A stretch of 64,000 bases of DNA from Lysobacter enzymogenes. GTDB taxonomy: Bacteria > Pseudomonadota > Gammaproteobacteria > Xanthomonadales > Xanthomonadaceae. The DNA lies in NCBI RefSeq assembly GCF_900106525.1, contig NZ_FNOG01000001.1:186001-250000 (forward strand). Reading direction: 5' to 3'. Both the position numbers and the translations under genes were made by a program. The notes under the pieces were generated by a model that saw only the letters and a program-made list of their open reading frames with translations, was not told the origin of the DNA and did no database searches. The stretch's first letter is position 1. Every line of letters begins with the position of its first letter. Of this stretch, positions 54,669 through 63,843 are shown one piece after another.

Positions 54669-55521
54669 GGCCGTCGCCGCGCGCGCGCCGCTGCGTTTCA
54701 GCAAGATGCACGGCGCCGGCAACGATTTCGTCGTGCTCGACCTGCGCCGCGGCGCGGCGCCGCCGGACGCCGAACTGTGCCGGCGTTTGGCCGACCGCCA
54801 CACCGGCGTGGGCTGCGACCAGATCCTCACCGTCGAAGACCCGCTCAGCGCCGGCGCGGTCGCCTCCTACCGCATCTGGAATTCCGACGGCTCGGCCTCG
54901 CAGCAGTGCGGCAACGGCGCGCGCTGCATCGCCGCCTGGCTGGTGCGCGACGGCGCCGCCGCGGCCGGCGCCGGCTTCGCCGTCGACAGCCCGACCGGCC
55001 GCCACGCGGTGACGCCGCTGGGCGAAGGCGGCTTCCGCATCGACATGGGCCGGCCCGAGTTCGACCCCGCACGCATCCCGCTGCGCGGCTACCCCAGCCG
55101 CCAGGACCAGTACGTGCTCGACGTGCACGACACCGTGATCGGCTTCGGCGCGGTGTCGATGGGCAACCCGCACGCGGTGATCGAAGTCGACGACGTCGAC
55201 GCCGCGCCGGTGGAGACGATCGGCCCGATGCTGCAGTCCAGCCAAGAGTTCCCCGAATCGGCCAACGTCGGCTTCGCCCAGGTGGTGGCGCCCGACCGCA
55301 TCCGCCTGCGCGTGTACGAGCGCGGCGTCGGCGAAACCCTGGCCTGCGGCTCCGGCGCCTGCGCCGCCGCGGCGGTGCTGATGCAGCGCGGTCGGGTCGG
55401 GCGCGAGGTCGCGGTGCAACTGCCAGGCGGCGAACTGCGCATCGCCTGGCCCGAGGCCGATGCGACCCTGTCGATGGCCGGGCCGACCGCATTCGTGTTC
55501 GAAGGAGAGTGGAACCGATGA
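54661..55521 (+). CDS. dapF: Diaminopimelate epimerase
   Basis: 286 residues. The two-Cys mechanism is preserved: Cys83 in [15 protein letters not shown] and Cys229 in [33 protein letters not shown] and [11 protein letters not shown] complete the family. It converts LL- to meso-diaminopimelate for peptidoglycan and lysine synthesis. ATG 54661 overlaps lptM; its stop overlaps DUF484 (ATGA 55518-55521). Confidence 0.97.
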   Translation: MAEAVAARAPLRFSKMHGAGNDFVVLDLRRGAAPPDAELCRRLADRHTGVGCDQILTVEDPLSAGAVASYRIWNSDGSASQQCGNGARCIAAWLVRDGAAAAGAGFAVDSPTGRHAVTPLGEGGFRIDMGRPEFDPARIPLRGYPSRQDQYVLDVHDTVIGFGAVSMGNPHAVIEVDDVDAAPVETIGPMLQSSQEFPESANVGFAQVVAPDRIRLRVYERGVGETLACGSGACAAAAVLMQRGRVGREVAVQLPGGELRIAWPEADATLSMAGPTAFVFEGEWNR

Positions 55522-56201
55522 GCGAAAGACTCGGCGACAAGCCGGCCGAGCTCGGCGCGCACGAAGTCGCTTCGTGGCTGCGCCGCCACCCGCGCTTCCT
55601 GCAGCAGTTTCCCGATCTGTCGATGAGCCTGGTGGTGCCGCGCGAAGAAGGCTCGGCCGCCTCGCTGGCGAGCTATCAGCTGGAAGTGCTGCGCGACAAG
55701 AACCGCGAACTCTCGCGGCGCCTGCACGAGCTGTTCGGCAACGCCCAGGAAAACGAACGGCTGGCGGTGCGCACGCATCAGCTGACCCTGGCGCTGATGC
55801 GCCAGAACAACGCCGGCGACACCTTGCGCGCGATGGCCGCGAGCCTGGCCGAGGATTTCAACGGCGACCTGGTCCGGTTGATCGTGTTCCGCCGTTACGA
55901 CGATGTGGCCGACAGCGAGTGGCTGCAGATCATCGAAGACGGCGACGCGCGCCTGCAGCCGTTCCGCGACGCGCTCGGCGACGGCGAACCGCTGTGCGGC
56001 CGCCTGCAGCCGGAGAAGCACGCCGTGCTGTACGGCGAGCGCGCCGAAGACGTGCAATCCACCGCGCTGCTGCCGCTGCCGGGCGTGGGCCTGATCGCGG
56101 TCGGCAGCCGCGACCCCAACCGCTTCTTCCCCGGCATGGGCACGCTGTTCCTGCGCATGATGGGCGAATCGCTGGCGGTGGCGCTGCGCCGCTTCGACTG
56201 A
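55518..56201 (+). CDS. DUF484 family protein (YigA-like)
   Basis: 227 residues. Opening with [20 protein letters not shown], then a coiled-coil-like segment ([20 protein letters not shown]) and a GAF-like domain to the end ([20 protein letters not shown]). This is the DUF484 family, found before xerC in gammaproteobacteria. Role unknown. Starts within dapF's stop, so translationally coupled. Confidence 0.9.
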   Translation: MSERLGDKPAELGAHEVASWLRRHPRFLQQFPDLSMSLVVPREEGSAASLASYQLEVLRDKNRELSRRLHELFGNAQENERLAVRTHQLTLALMRQNNAGDTLRAMAASLAEDFNGDLVRLIVFRRYDDVADSEWLQIIEDGDARLQPFRDALGDGEPLCGRLQPEKHAVLYGERAEDVQSTALLPLPGVGLIAVGSRDPNRFFPGMGTLFLRMMGESLAVALRRFD

Positions 56202-56271
56202 TGCCGGCGCGGCCGGGGCCTCGTCCCGGCCGCCACGCCGCGCACGCGCGCGGCGGAGTAGGATGCGCGGC

Positions 56272-57177
56272 ATGAATCCGGTCGACGCCTTCCTCGATCA
56301 CCTGCGCGTGGAAAAGCGCATGTCCGCGCATACGCTGGACGCCTACAAGCGCGATCTCGACGCGCTGACGGTGTGGACGCTGCAATACGCCGGCGGCGAC
56401 GTGCTGGCGTTGCAGGTCGAGGACATCCGCGCCTTCATCTCCGCCGAGCACCGCCGCGGCCTCACCGCCAAGAGCCTGCAGCGGCGTTTGTCGGCCTGCC
56501 GCAGCTTCTATTCGTGGCAGGTCCGGCAGGGCGCGCTGGAGGCCAGCCCCGCCGCGCCGATCCGCGCGCCCAAGGCGCCGCGCAAACTGCCGCAGGTGCT
56601 CGATCCCGACGAAGCCAAGGCGCTGGTCGAAGTCGACACCGACGCGCCGCTGGGCTTGCGCGATCGCGCGTTGCTGGAGCTGTTCTATTCCTCCGGCCTG
56701 CGCCTGAGCGAGTTGTGCGCGCTGCGCTGGCGCGACCTCGATCTCGACGACGCCCTGGTCACCGTGCTCGGCAAGGGCAACAAACAGCGCAGCGTGCCGC
56801 TGGGCTCGCACGCGCGCGCCGCGCTGGGCGAATGGCGAGCGTCCACCGGCGCCGGCGCCGAGGCGTTCGTGTTTCCCGGCCGCGGCGGCGCCCAGATCAG
56901 CTCGCGCGCGGTGCAACTGCGCGTGCGCGCGCTGGCCCAGCGCCAGGGCCTGTTCAAGCGCGTGCATCCGCACCTGCTGCGGCATTCCTTCGCCAGCCAC
57001 ATCCTGGAATCCTCCGGCGACTTGCGCGGCGTGCAGGAACTGCTGGGGCATGCGGACATCGCGACCACGCAGATCTATACGCACCTGGATTTCCAGCACC
57101 TGGCCAAGGTGTACGACGCGGCGCATCCGCGCGCGCGGCGCAAAGGGCAGGGCGGCGGCGAGGGCGAGGCCGGCTGA
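56272..57177 (+). CDS. xerC: Site-specific tyrosine recombinase XerC
   Basis: 301 residues, two domains. SAM-like N-terminal arm (FLDHLRVEKRMSAHTLDAYK). Catalytic residues of a tyrosine recombinase: Arg144 in SSGLRLSELCA, Lys168 in LGKGNKQR, His234 and Arg237 in HPHLLRHSFASH, His260 in LGHADIATTQ and Tyr269 in TQIYTHLDF. With XerD it resolves chromosome dimers at dif; dif is not in this window. ATG 56272 has GGAGTAGG upstream; 56263 (three more residues) is possible. It follows DUF484 by 70 bases. Confidence 0.95.
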   Translation: MNPVDAFLDHLRVEKRMSAHTLDAYKRDLDALTVWTLQYAGGDVLALQVEDIRAFISAEHRRGLTAKSLQRRLSACRSFYSWQVRQGALEASPAAPIRAPKAPRKLPQVLDPDEAKALVEVDTDAPLGLRDRALLELFYSSGLRLSELCALRWRDLDLDDALVTVLGKGNKQRSVPLGSHARAALGEWRASTGAGAEAFVFPGRGGAQISSRAVQLRVRALAQRQGLFKRVHPHLLRHSFASHILESSGDLRGVQELLGHADIATTQIYTHLDFQHLAKVYDAAHPRARRKGQGGGEGEAG

Positions 57178-57261
57178 ACCGTTGACGCAGGGCCGGCCGG
57201 ACGCCGGCCCTTGACTCGCCGGAGCGAGCCCCCATCCAAGGGCTATCCCCCGGAGGTCGCC

Positions 57262-57813
57262 ATGGACCCGAGCCAGAATCCCAACGTTTTCCACGCCACC
57301 ACCATCGTCTCGGTCCGCCGCGACGGCCGCGTCGCCATCGCCGGCGACGGCCAGGTCACGCTCGGCCACACGGTGATGAAATCCAACGCGCGCAAGGTGC
57401 GCCGCCTGGGCCGCGACGGCCAGGTATTGGCCGGTTTCGCCGGCGCCGCCGCCGATGCGTTCACCTTGTTCGAACTGTTCGAAGCCAAGCTCGAAAAGCA
57501 CGGCCAGCTGACCCGCGCCGCGGTCGAACTGGCCAAGGATTGGCGCACCGAGCGCCGCCTGGGCAAGCTCGAAGCGCTGCTCGCCGTCGCCGACCGGGAA
57601 ACGTCCTTGGTCATCAGCGGCACCGGCGATGTGATTGAGCCCGAAGACGGCATCGTCGCCATCGGTTCCGGCGGCATGTACGCGCTGTCGGCCGCGCGCG
57701 CGCTGATGGCGCACAGCACCCTCGACGCCCGCGCCATCGCCACCGAGTCGATCAACATCGCCGGCGACGTGTGCATCTATACGAATCGCAACGTGGTGGT
57801 GGAAGAGCTGTAA
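57262..57813 (+). CDS. hslV: ATP-dependent protease HslVU peptidase subunit
   Basis: 183 residues. The Ntn-hydrolase N-terminus [20 protein letters not shown] matches HslV; Thr13 becomes the catalytic N-terminal Thr after a 12-residue propeptide is removed. [20 protein letters not shown] follows. Stable double-hexamer peptidase. CGGAGG lies 6 bases before ATG 57262. Followed after 51 bases by hslU. Confidence 0.96.
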   Translation: MDPSQNPNVFHATTIVSVRRDGRVAIAGDGQVTLGHTVMKSNARKVRRLGRDGQVLAGFAGAAADAFTLFELFEAKLEKHGQLTRAAVELAKDWRTERRLGKLEALLAVADRETSLVISGTGDVIEPEDGIVAIGSGGMYALSAARALMAHSTLDARAIATESINIAGDVCIYTNRNVVVEEL

Positions 57814-57864
57814 GAAACAGCGCAGCCACTCGCACTTCACTCCCCTTATTTCACTGCCGACTTT

Positions 57865-59241
57865 ATGAAGCCCGACAACAGCCACGCCACCATGACTCCG
57901 CGCGAGATCGTGCAGGAACTGGACCGACACATCGTCGGCCAGCATTCGGCCAAGCGCGCGGTCGCCATCGCCCTGCGCAACCGCTGGCGCCGCATGCAGC
58001 TGCCCGCCGAGTTGCGCAACGAGGTGATGCCCAAGAACATCCTGATGATCGGCCCCACCGGCGTCGGCAAGACCGAGATCGCGCGGCGCCTGGCGACGCT
58101 GGCCAACGCGCCGTTCGTCAAGGTCGAGGCCACGCGTTTCACCGAGGTCGGTTACGTCGGCAAGGACGTCGAGCAGATCGTGCGCGACCTGGCCGACACC
58201 GCGGTCAAGCTGTATCGCGAACAGGCCAAGACCCGCGTGCGCACCCAGGCCGAGGAACGCGCCGAAGACCGCATCCTCGATGCGCTGCTGCCCAAGCGCG
58301 TGCCCGGCGGTTTCGGCTTCGGTTCGGAAACCCCGGCCGCCGACCATAGCGCGCCCGACAGCGACACCCGCGCCAAGCTGCGCAAGCAACTGCGCAGCGG
58401 CGAGCTGGACGATCGCGAGATCGAGATCGAAACCGCGGTCAACCTCGGCGGCGTCGACATCATGGCGCCGCCCGGCATGGAAGAGATGGGCCAGCAGCTG
58501 CGGCAGATGTTCTCGCAGGTGTCCGGCGGCAAGACCCACAAGAAGCACCTGTCGATCAAGGCCGCGCGTCCGCAGCTGGTCGAAGAGGAAGCGGCGAAGC
58601 TGGTCAACGAGGACGACGTGCGCCAGGCCGCGATCGAGGCCTGCGAGCAGCACGGCATCGTCTTCATCGACGAGATCGACAAGGTCGCCAAGCGCAGCGA
58701 GGCCGGCATGAGCGGCGGCGACGTCAGCCGCGAAGGCGTGCAGCGCGATCTGCTGCCGCTGGTGGAAGGCTCGACCGTCAGCACCAAGTACGGCGCGGTC
58801 AAGACCGACCACATCCTGTTCATCGCTTCCGGCGCGTTCCATCTGGCCAAGCCCAGCGACCTGATTCCGGAGCTGCAGGGCCGCTTCCCGATCCGGGTGG
58901 AACTCGGCGCGCTGAGCAAGGACGATTTCGTGCGCATCCTGACCGAACCGAAGGCGGCGCTGACCACGCAGTACATCGAATTGCTGCGCACCGAAGGGGT
59001 GACGCTGGAGTTCACCACCGATGCGGTGGATCGCCTGGCCGAGATCGCCGCGCAGGTCAACGAGCGCCAGGAGAACATCGGCGCGCGGCGCCTGCATACG
59101 GTGCTGGAGCGCTTGCTCGATACCTTGAGCTACGAGGCGCCGGATCGCGACGGGCAGGCGGTGACGATCGACAAGGCGTATGTGGATCAGCATCTGGGCG
59201 AACTGGTGCAGGATCCGGATTTGAGTCGGTACATTCTTTGA
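57865..59241 (+). CDS. hslU: ATP-dependent protease HslVU ATPase subunit
   Basis: 458 residues. AAA+ unfoldase: Walker [15 protein letters not shown] (Lys69), Walker [15 protein letters not shown] (Asp269, Glu270). [15 protein letters not shown] holds the pore-loop GYVG motif. The I-domain insertion at about 110-240 carries [19 protein letters not shown]-terminal SRYIL docks on HslV. Unfolds substrates for HslV under heat stress. Confidence 0.97.
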   Translation: MKPDNSHATMTPREIVQELDRHIVGQHSAKRAVAIALRNRWRRMQLPAELRNEVMPKNILMIGPTGVGKTEIARRLATLANAPFVKVEATRFTEVGYVGKDVEQIVRDLADTAVKLYREQAKTRVRTQAEERAEDRILDALLPKRVPGGFGFGSETPAADHSAPDSDTRAKLRKQLRSGELDDREIEIETAVNLGGVDIMAPPGMEEMGQQLRQMFSQVSGGKTHKKHLSIKAARPQLVEEEAAKLVNEDDVRQAAIEACEQHGIVFIDEIDKVAKRSEAGMSGGDVSREGVQRDLLPLVEGSTVSTKYGAVKTDHILFIASGAFHLAKPSDLIPELQGRFPIRVELGALSKDDFVRILTEPKAALTTQYIELLRTEGVTLEFTTDAVDRLAEIAAQVNERQENIGARRLHTVLERLLDTLSYEAPDRDGQAVTIDKAYVDQHLGELVQDPDLSRYIL

Positions 59242-59253
59242 TGTTGTAAAGCG

Positions 59254-59366
59254 GCCCTCACCCCAACCCCTCTCCCGCAAGCGGGAGAGGGGCTTTGCGC
59301 TCGAGGGGCGCAGAGACGACGCAACCGTTCCCTCTACCGCTTACGGGAGAGGGCCAGGGTGAGGGC
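59254..59366. repeat. CCCTCACCCC...CTCTCCCGC palindromic element
   Basis: Same family as 41124-41272: GCCCTCACCCCAACCCCTCT at the left, GGGAGAGGGCCAGGGTGAGG at the right end, and the inner CTCTCCCGCAAGCGGGAGAG hairpin. It lies between hslU and the NAD(P)-binding gene, its normal intergenic setting. Confidence 0.9.
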
Positions 59367-59431
59367 AGCGCCGCAAGGCGCTGTTTATTGACAGTCCTCG
59401 CCCCCGCCGCGCTCTGCTACCGTGTCGCCCC

Positions 59432-60775
59432 ATGGACGACCCCGCACCCGCAAGCGCGCCACGGACCGACGCTTCCGCAACCAACGCACCCGCGCCGAAG
59501 ACCGCGCTCGTCATCGGCGCCAACGGCTTTCTCGCCGGCTACCTCATCGCCTCGCTGCGCCGCCACGGCTGGCGCGTGCTGCGCGGCATCCGCGACGGCG
59601 GCCGCGCGCTGCGCGAGGACGAACGCCGCGCCGACCTCGCGCGCATGACCGCGCCGCAGGACTGGCGCGAGACGCTGCGCGGCGTCGATGCCGTAGTCAA
59701 CGCCGCCGGCATCCTGCGCGAAGCCGGCGCGCAGACCTTCCAGAGCATCCACGTCGACGGCCCGCTGGCGCTGGCGCGCGCCTGCGTCGAATTCGGCGTG
59801 CCGCGCTTCGTGCAGCTGTCCGCGCTCGGCGAACCGGCCGACGGCGAATTCATCGCCTCCAAGCACCGCTTCGACGACGCGCTGCTGGCGCTGCCGCTGA
59901 GCGCGGTGGCGCTGCGGCCGTCGGTGGTCTACGCCGCGTCCGGTTCCTACGGCGGCACCTCGCTGTTGCGCGCGCTGGCCGCGTTCCCCGGCCGGCAACT
60001 GCTGCCCGGCGACGGCCGCTGGCCGTTGCAGCCGGTCGCCGCCGAAGACCTCGGCGAAATCGCCGCGCGCGCCGCGGGCGGCGCGCAATCGGGCGTGTAC
60101 GAGATCGGCGGCCCGGCGCCGCTGAGCCTGCGCGAATATCAGGCGACCTGGCGGCGCTGGCTGCGCATCGACGGCGAAGGCGCGGTGTTCTTTCCCGAAG
60201 CGCTGGTGAGCCTGCAGGTGGCGGTCGGCGAGCGCCTGGGCCGCGGCCCGGTCGGCGAAACCATGTGGCGCATGCTCCGCCGCGGCAACGTCGCCCGCGC
60301 CGACGCGCATGCGCGCGTGCGCGCCGACTTCGGCCACGCGCCGGCCGCGCTGGCGCAGGCGCTGGCGGCGACGCCGAGCCAGGTCCAGGACCGTTGGCAG
60401 GCGCAGCTGTATTTCCTCGCGCCAAGCTTGCGCATCGCCATCGTCGCGCTGTGGCTGATTTCGGCCGCAGCCGGTTGGCTGACGCCGGCCGCGACCATCG
60501 AGGCGATGACTGCCGGCACGCCGCTGGCCGCGTGGCAGCCGGTGCTGCTGGCGCGTGTCACCGGCGCGCTGGACGCGGTGTTGGCGCTGGCCTTGCTGAT
60601 CGGCTGGCGGCCGCGGCTGATGCTGGGATTGATGGGGATCAGCGTGCTCGCCTACACGCTCGCGTTCGGCGCGTTGTTGCCGGCGCAGTGGCTGGACCCG
60701 CTCGGCGGACTGGCGAAGAACCTGGTGGTGCTGCCGGCGCTGGCGGTGGCATGGGTGTTGGCGGATCGGAGATAA
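59432..60775 (+). CDS. NAD(P)-binding epimerase-like protein fused to a DoxX-like membrane domain
   Basis: 447 residues. The N-terminal Rossmann fold of the NmrA/epimerase type opens with TALVIGANGFLAGYLIASLR; the NAAGILREAG and RPSVVYAASGSYGG segments follow. From about residue 330 come four membrane helices (FLAPSLRIAIVALWLISAAA, VTGALDAVLALALLIGWRPR) of the DoxX type. The fusion is typically accompanied by a DUF2269 gene, as here 4 bases after its stop. Function of the pair unknown; perhaps membrane redox or stress-related. Confidence 0.85.
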   Translation: MDDPAPASAPRTDASATNAPAPKTALVIGANGFLAGYLIASLRRHGWRVLRGIRDGGRALREDERRADLARMTAPQDWRETLRGVDAVVNAAGILREAGAQTFQSIHVDGPLALARACVEFGVPRFVQLSALGEPADGEFIASKHRFDDALLALPLSAVALRPSVVYAASGSYGGTSLLRALAAFPGRQLLPGDGRWPLQPVAAEDLGEIAARAAGGAQSGVYEIGGPAPLSLREYQATWRRWLRIDGEGAVFFPEALVSLQVAVGERLGRGPVGETMWRMLRRGNVARADAHARVRADFGHAPAALAQALAATPSQVQDRWQAQLYFLAPSLRIAIVALWLISAAAGWLTPAATIEAMTAGTPLAAWQPVLLARVTGALDAVLALALLIGWRPRLMLGLMGISVLAYTLAFGALLPAQWLDPLGGLAKNLVVLPALAVAWVLADRR

Positions 60776-60779
60776 GACC

Positions 60780-61253
60780 ATGCTGTATCTGTGGGTGAAG
60801 TGGATTCACATCCTGTCCTCGACCTTGCTGTTCGGCACCGGCCTGGGCATCGCGTTCTTCTTCTGGATCGCGCACAAGCGCGGCGACGCGAAAGTGATCG
60901 CCGAGACCGCGCGCACCGTGGTCATCGCCGACGCCTGCTTCACCGCGCCGGCGGTGCTGGTGCAGTTCGGCACCGGCGTGTGGCTGACGCTGCAGTTGGG
61001 CATGCCGTGGAACATGTTCTGGCTCAAGACCGCGCTGATCCTGTTCTTCGTGGTCGGCGCGTGCTGGCTGCCGGTGCTGTGGCTGCAGGCGCGCGCGCGC
61101 CGGCTCGCGGCCGCGGCGGCGGCCGCGGGCACGGCGCTGCCGGCGAGCTATCACCGCACGATGTTCTGGTGGTTCTGGCTGGGATGGCCGGCGTTTTTGA
61201 GCGTGGTGGGGATTTTTTGGTTGATGGTGTTGAAGCCAACCGGAGTTGCGTAG
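60780..61253 (+). CDS. DUF2269 family membrane protein
   Basis: 157 residues with four membrane helices: YLWVKWIHILSSTLLFGTGL, VLVQFGTGVWLTLQLG, FWLKTALILFFVVGACWLPV and the last WPAFLSVVGIFWLMVLKP. The conserved opening WVKWIHILSSTLLFG with its His is the family mark. GGAG lies before ATG 60780. Partner of the preceding DoxX fusion. Confidence 0.88.
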   Translation: MLYLWVKWIHILSSTLLFGTGLGIAFFFWIAHKRGDAKVIAETARTVVIADACFTAPAVLVQFGTGVWLTLQLGMPWNMFWLKTALILFFVVGACWLPVLWLQARARRLAAAAAAAGTALPASYHRTMFWWFWLGWPAFLSVVGIFWLMVLKPTGVA

Positions 61254-61323
61254 CTCCGCCGTCGCCACCCGAAGCCCCGATCCCCAAGCCCATCGCCCAG
61301 ACGAGGCCGAACCCACAAAAATC

Positions 61324-61426
61324 CCGTCATTCCGGCGAAAGCCGGAATCCATTTTGCTGTTGCCTTCGCTCCCTCGCGCGAGGATCAAAATCAAAATGGA
61401 TTCCGGCTTTCGCCGGAATGACGGGG
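61324..61426. repeat. Inverted repeat, GTCATTCCGGCGAAAGCCGGAATCC family
   Basis: Two hairpin elements, GTCATTCCGGCGAAAGCCGG and ATTCCGGCTTTCGCCGGAAT, flank about 50 bases containing ATTTTGCTGTTGCC and the matching ATCAAAAT. Same organisation as 51128-51231. Lies downstream of the DUF2269 gene. Confidence 0.9.
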
Positions 61427-61507
61427 TGTGGAAACGACGCGAGCTGAAGCGGGGGATTAAAACGACATGCGTGCTGCGCCTGCCGGACGACCCGAGTTCC
61501 CTTCGTC

Positions 61508-61978
61508 TTAGCGCCGTAGTTCCAGAATCACGCCAATAGCCGCAATCTCATCGCACCCCGCCAGCCGCCCAGACCGACGCTCGATCTCGACGAAACCTTC
61601 CGAGCGATACAACGCGATCGCCGGCTCGTTCCCCTGCAGCGCCTGAGTCGAAATCACCGCCCCCGACGCGGCGACCGCATGCCGCAACAACGCCCGCCCC
61701 ACACCTTGTCGGTAGCTGTCGGGATCCACATACAGCCAGTTGAGCGAGCCGCGCTGGAAGGCGACGAAACCGCGCACCACTCCGTCGACTTCGGCCACAT
61801 CCAGGCGACCATCGAACAATCCCTCGCTATGCGCGGTGCGCGCCAGGGTGCGGAACGCGGCGACGCCGGCGCTGCGCTGGAGTTCGTCCAGGCGCGCGCG
61901 GTCGTGGATGTCGCACAGGCGCGGCCAGTCGCTGAGCTGGTAGGCGCGGATCGACAGCGGGGCGGGGGCGGCGGCCAT
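61508..61978 (-). CDS. GNAT family N-acetyltransferase
   Basis: 156 residues. GNAT core: LSIRAYQLSDWPRLCDIHDR at the N-terminus, the acetyl-CoA-binding strand-loop LYVDPDSYRQGVGRALLRHA (motif Q/R-x-x-G-x-G/A: RQGVGRA), and NEPAIALYRSEGFVEIERRS. Transfers an acetyl group to an amine; substrate unknown. ATG 61978 is the start of the domain; the much longer open frame upstream is a shadow. Confidence 0.9.
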   Translation of the reverse strand: MAAAPAPLSIRAYQLSDWPRLCDIHDRARLDELQRSAGVAAFRTLARTAHSEGLFDGRLDVAEVDGVVRGFVAFQRGSLNWLYVDPDSYRQGVGRALLRHAVAASGAVISTQALQGNEPAIALYRSEGFVEIERRSGRLAGCDEIAAIGVILELRR

Positions 61979-62070
61979 GTGCCGGCGATTCTGCCCTCCG
62001 GCCGTGGCGCTTGCCCAGTGACGGGGGTAAGCCGGCCGCTGGGCGTGCGTGCACGCAACCGAAGCCGGCG

Positions 62071-63330
62071 TCAGCGCGCGCCCGCCGCGCGCCGGATCAG
62101 GCACACCGCCTCGCGCCGGCCGCCCGGCCGCGGCCGGTACAGGCCGACGTAGTCGAGCGCGGGCCCGGCCGAGCTCCACAGCGCGACATAGGTGGCGTCG
62201 CCGAAACGCAGCGGCAGCGCGGTGGTGGTGCGGGTCTGGAAGAAATCGTCGCCGTCGGCGATGCCCGGCAGCGGTGCAGGCACCGCCTGGCGCAGCGGCT
62301 CGCGCCGGTTCCAGGCGGCGTTGCGCAGGTCGTCGCAATGCGACAGCGGCGGCCGCGCGCCGTCCCACTGGCACGGCACCGCCTGCGGCGCGGCGGCGCC
62401 GTCGCGGGCGCGGAAGCCGTCGCCTGCGGCGCCGGCCGCCACCAACAGCGGCGAGGAGTACCAACCCTCCAGGCCGCGGGTGTCGCCGAGGTAGACGCGG
62501 TCGATCAAGCCGTCGTTGTCGAAATCGAAGTCGAACGCGCGCCAGGGGCCGTGGATGAATTCCAACCCGTCCGGCAGCGCGGTTCCGGCCGGCGCTTCGG
62601 CCGCGACCACTCGCTGCAGCGGCGCGCCGTCGTCGGCGCCGCGGCGGAACGGGTCGAGCGCATTCCAGTCCAGCGCGAGCTGGCGCTCGAGTTCGGCGCA
62701 GACCGGGCCGCGGTCGAGCAGGCGTTGCAGGTTGCTCGCCGCGGCGGCCGCTGTGGCTGCGGCCGCGTTCGCTGCGGCTTCCGGCGCGATCATTGAGTCC
62801 ACCGGCAGCGACGACAGCGGTTGATCCGGCGCCAGCAACGGCCCGCAATCGCCGTTGCTGCAGTCGTACACCGCGTCGCGGTCGACCCGGTACATCCACG
62901 GCGTCGGCGCGATCTCGCAGCGGTCGCGCACCGCGCGCCGGTCGGCGACGCGGCGGTCGTCGAGCCACAAGGTGAAGCTCGCCGACGGCGCGTTGCTGCA
63001 CGGCCCGGCCGGCGGCGGCGGTTCGGCCTGCACCTGCACGCGCAGGCGGCCGCCGTCGGCGAAGCGGCATTCGCCGGTCTGGCCGACGGCCAGGGCGATG
63101 CTGCGCGGACGGTCGCGATCGCTGTCGGTGAAGGTTTCCAGCAGCGGCTGCGCGCAGCCGCCGCGCGCGGGCAGCTCGGTGCGCACCAGGCTGGCCTTGC
63201 GGCCGTCTTCGGCCTGGCGGCAGATCAGCGCGATCTCGGCAGCGGCGCCGCAATCGGGCGGTTGCGCCGCCGCCGGCGCGAACAACGCGGCGGCGAGCGG
63301 CAGCAGCGGCCAGGCGATGCGAGGGGGCAT
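62071..63330 (-). CDS. Secreted protein of unknown function with a calcium-binding-like segment
   Basis: 419 residues. Signal peptide PPRIAWPLLPLAAALFAPAA. Cys-rich throughout (for example DCGAAAEIALICRQ, VPCQWDGARPPLSHCDDL), so disulfides in an oxidising compartment. DFDFDNDGLIDRVYLGDTRG looks like a VCBS/FG-GAP-type Asp-rich calcium site. GGAG precedes ATG 63330. I recognise no family. Confidence 0.78.
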   Translation of the reverse strand: MPPRIAWPLLPLAAALFAPAAAQPPDCGAAAEIALICRQAEDGRKASLVRTELPARGGCAQPLLETFTDSDRDRPRSIALAVGQTGECRFADGGRLRVQVQAEPPPPAGPCSNAPSASFTLWLDDRRVADRRAVRDRCEIAPTPWMYRVDRDAVYDCSNGDCGPLLAPDQPLSSLPVDSMIAPEAAANAAAATAAAAASNLQRLLDRGPVCAELERQLALDWNALDPFRRGADDGAPLQRVVAAEAPAGTALPDGLEFIHGPWRAFDFDFDNDGLIDRVYLGDTRGLEGWYSSPLLVAAGAAGDGFRARDGAAAPQAVPCQWDGARPPLSHCDDLRNAAWNRREPLRQAVPAPLPGIADGDDFFQTRTTTALPLRFGDATYVALWSSAGPALDYVGLYRPRPGGRREAVCLIRRAAGAR

Positions 63331-63387
63331 GGGAACTCCGTTTCCTGGTCCGATTCCTGATCTGTCGCTGAGGGCGCGGCGGCGGAC

Positions 63388-63843
63388 TCAGTCCTCGCCG
63401 ATGTCCTCGTTCCAGACCTCGGGATTGGCCGCGATGTAGCCGCCGAGCATCTCGATGCATTCGGGATCGGCCAGATCGATCACCTCGACCCCGCTCTCGC
63501 GCAGCCAGTCGATGCCGCCGCGGAAGTTGACCGATTCGCCGACCACCACGGTGCCGATGTTGAACTGGCGCACCAGCCCGCTGCAGTACCAGCACGGCGC
63601 CAGGGTGGTGACCATGATGGTGTCGCGGTAGCGGCGTTGGCGGCCGGCCTTGCGGAAGGCGTCGGTTTCGCCGTGCACCGAGGGGTCGTTCTCCTGGATG
63701 CGGCGGTTGTGGCCGCAGCCGAGCAGGCGGCCGTCGTTGTGGTACAGCGCCGCGCCGATCGGGATGCCGCCCTCGGCGATACCCTGGCGGGCTTCGGCGA
63801 CAGCGGTGGCGAGCAGGGCGCGGTAGTCGGGGGTGGCGATCAT
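63388..63843 (-). CDS. Nucleoside/cytosine deaminase of the CDA superfamily, FCY1-like
   Basis: 151 residues. Zinc deaminase signature: HGETDAFRKAG (His ligand and Glu proton shuttle) and LAPCWYCSGLVRQFNIGTV (PCxxC ligands). GESVNFRGGIDWLRESG and the tail NPEVWNEDIGE resemble the fungal-type cytosine deaminase (Fcy1) more than bacterial CodA. It would convert cytosine to uracil; guanine or tRNA-adenine deaminase are less likely. ATG 63843 fits the family start. Followed by about 157 bases to the window end with no supported gene. Confidence 0.9.
   Translation of the reverse strand: MIATPDYRALLATAVAEARQGIAEGGIPIGAALYHNDGRLLGCGHNRRIQENDPSVHGETDAFRKAGRQRRYRDTIMVTTLAPCWYCSGLVRQFNIGTVVVGESVNFRGGIDWLRESGVEVIDLADPECIEMLGGYIAANPEVWNEDIGED

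Noticed and set aside
56272-57177. Integrase of a mobile island
   Set aside because: Full XerC motifs and the conserved lptM-dapF-DUF484-xerC context show a housekeeping recombinase; no attachment-site repeats were found.
61508-63595. 695-residue fusion ending in a GNAT domain
   Set aside because: Sequence upstream of 61978 is the antiparallel-frame shadow of the secreted protein gene; the GNAT domain has its own start.
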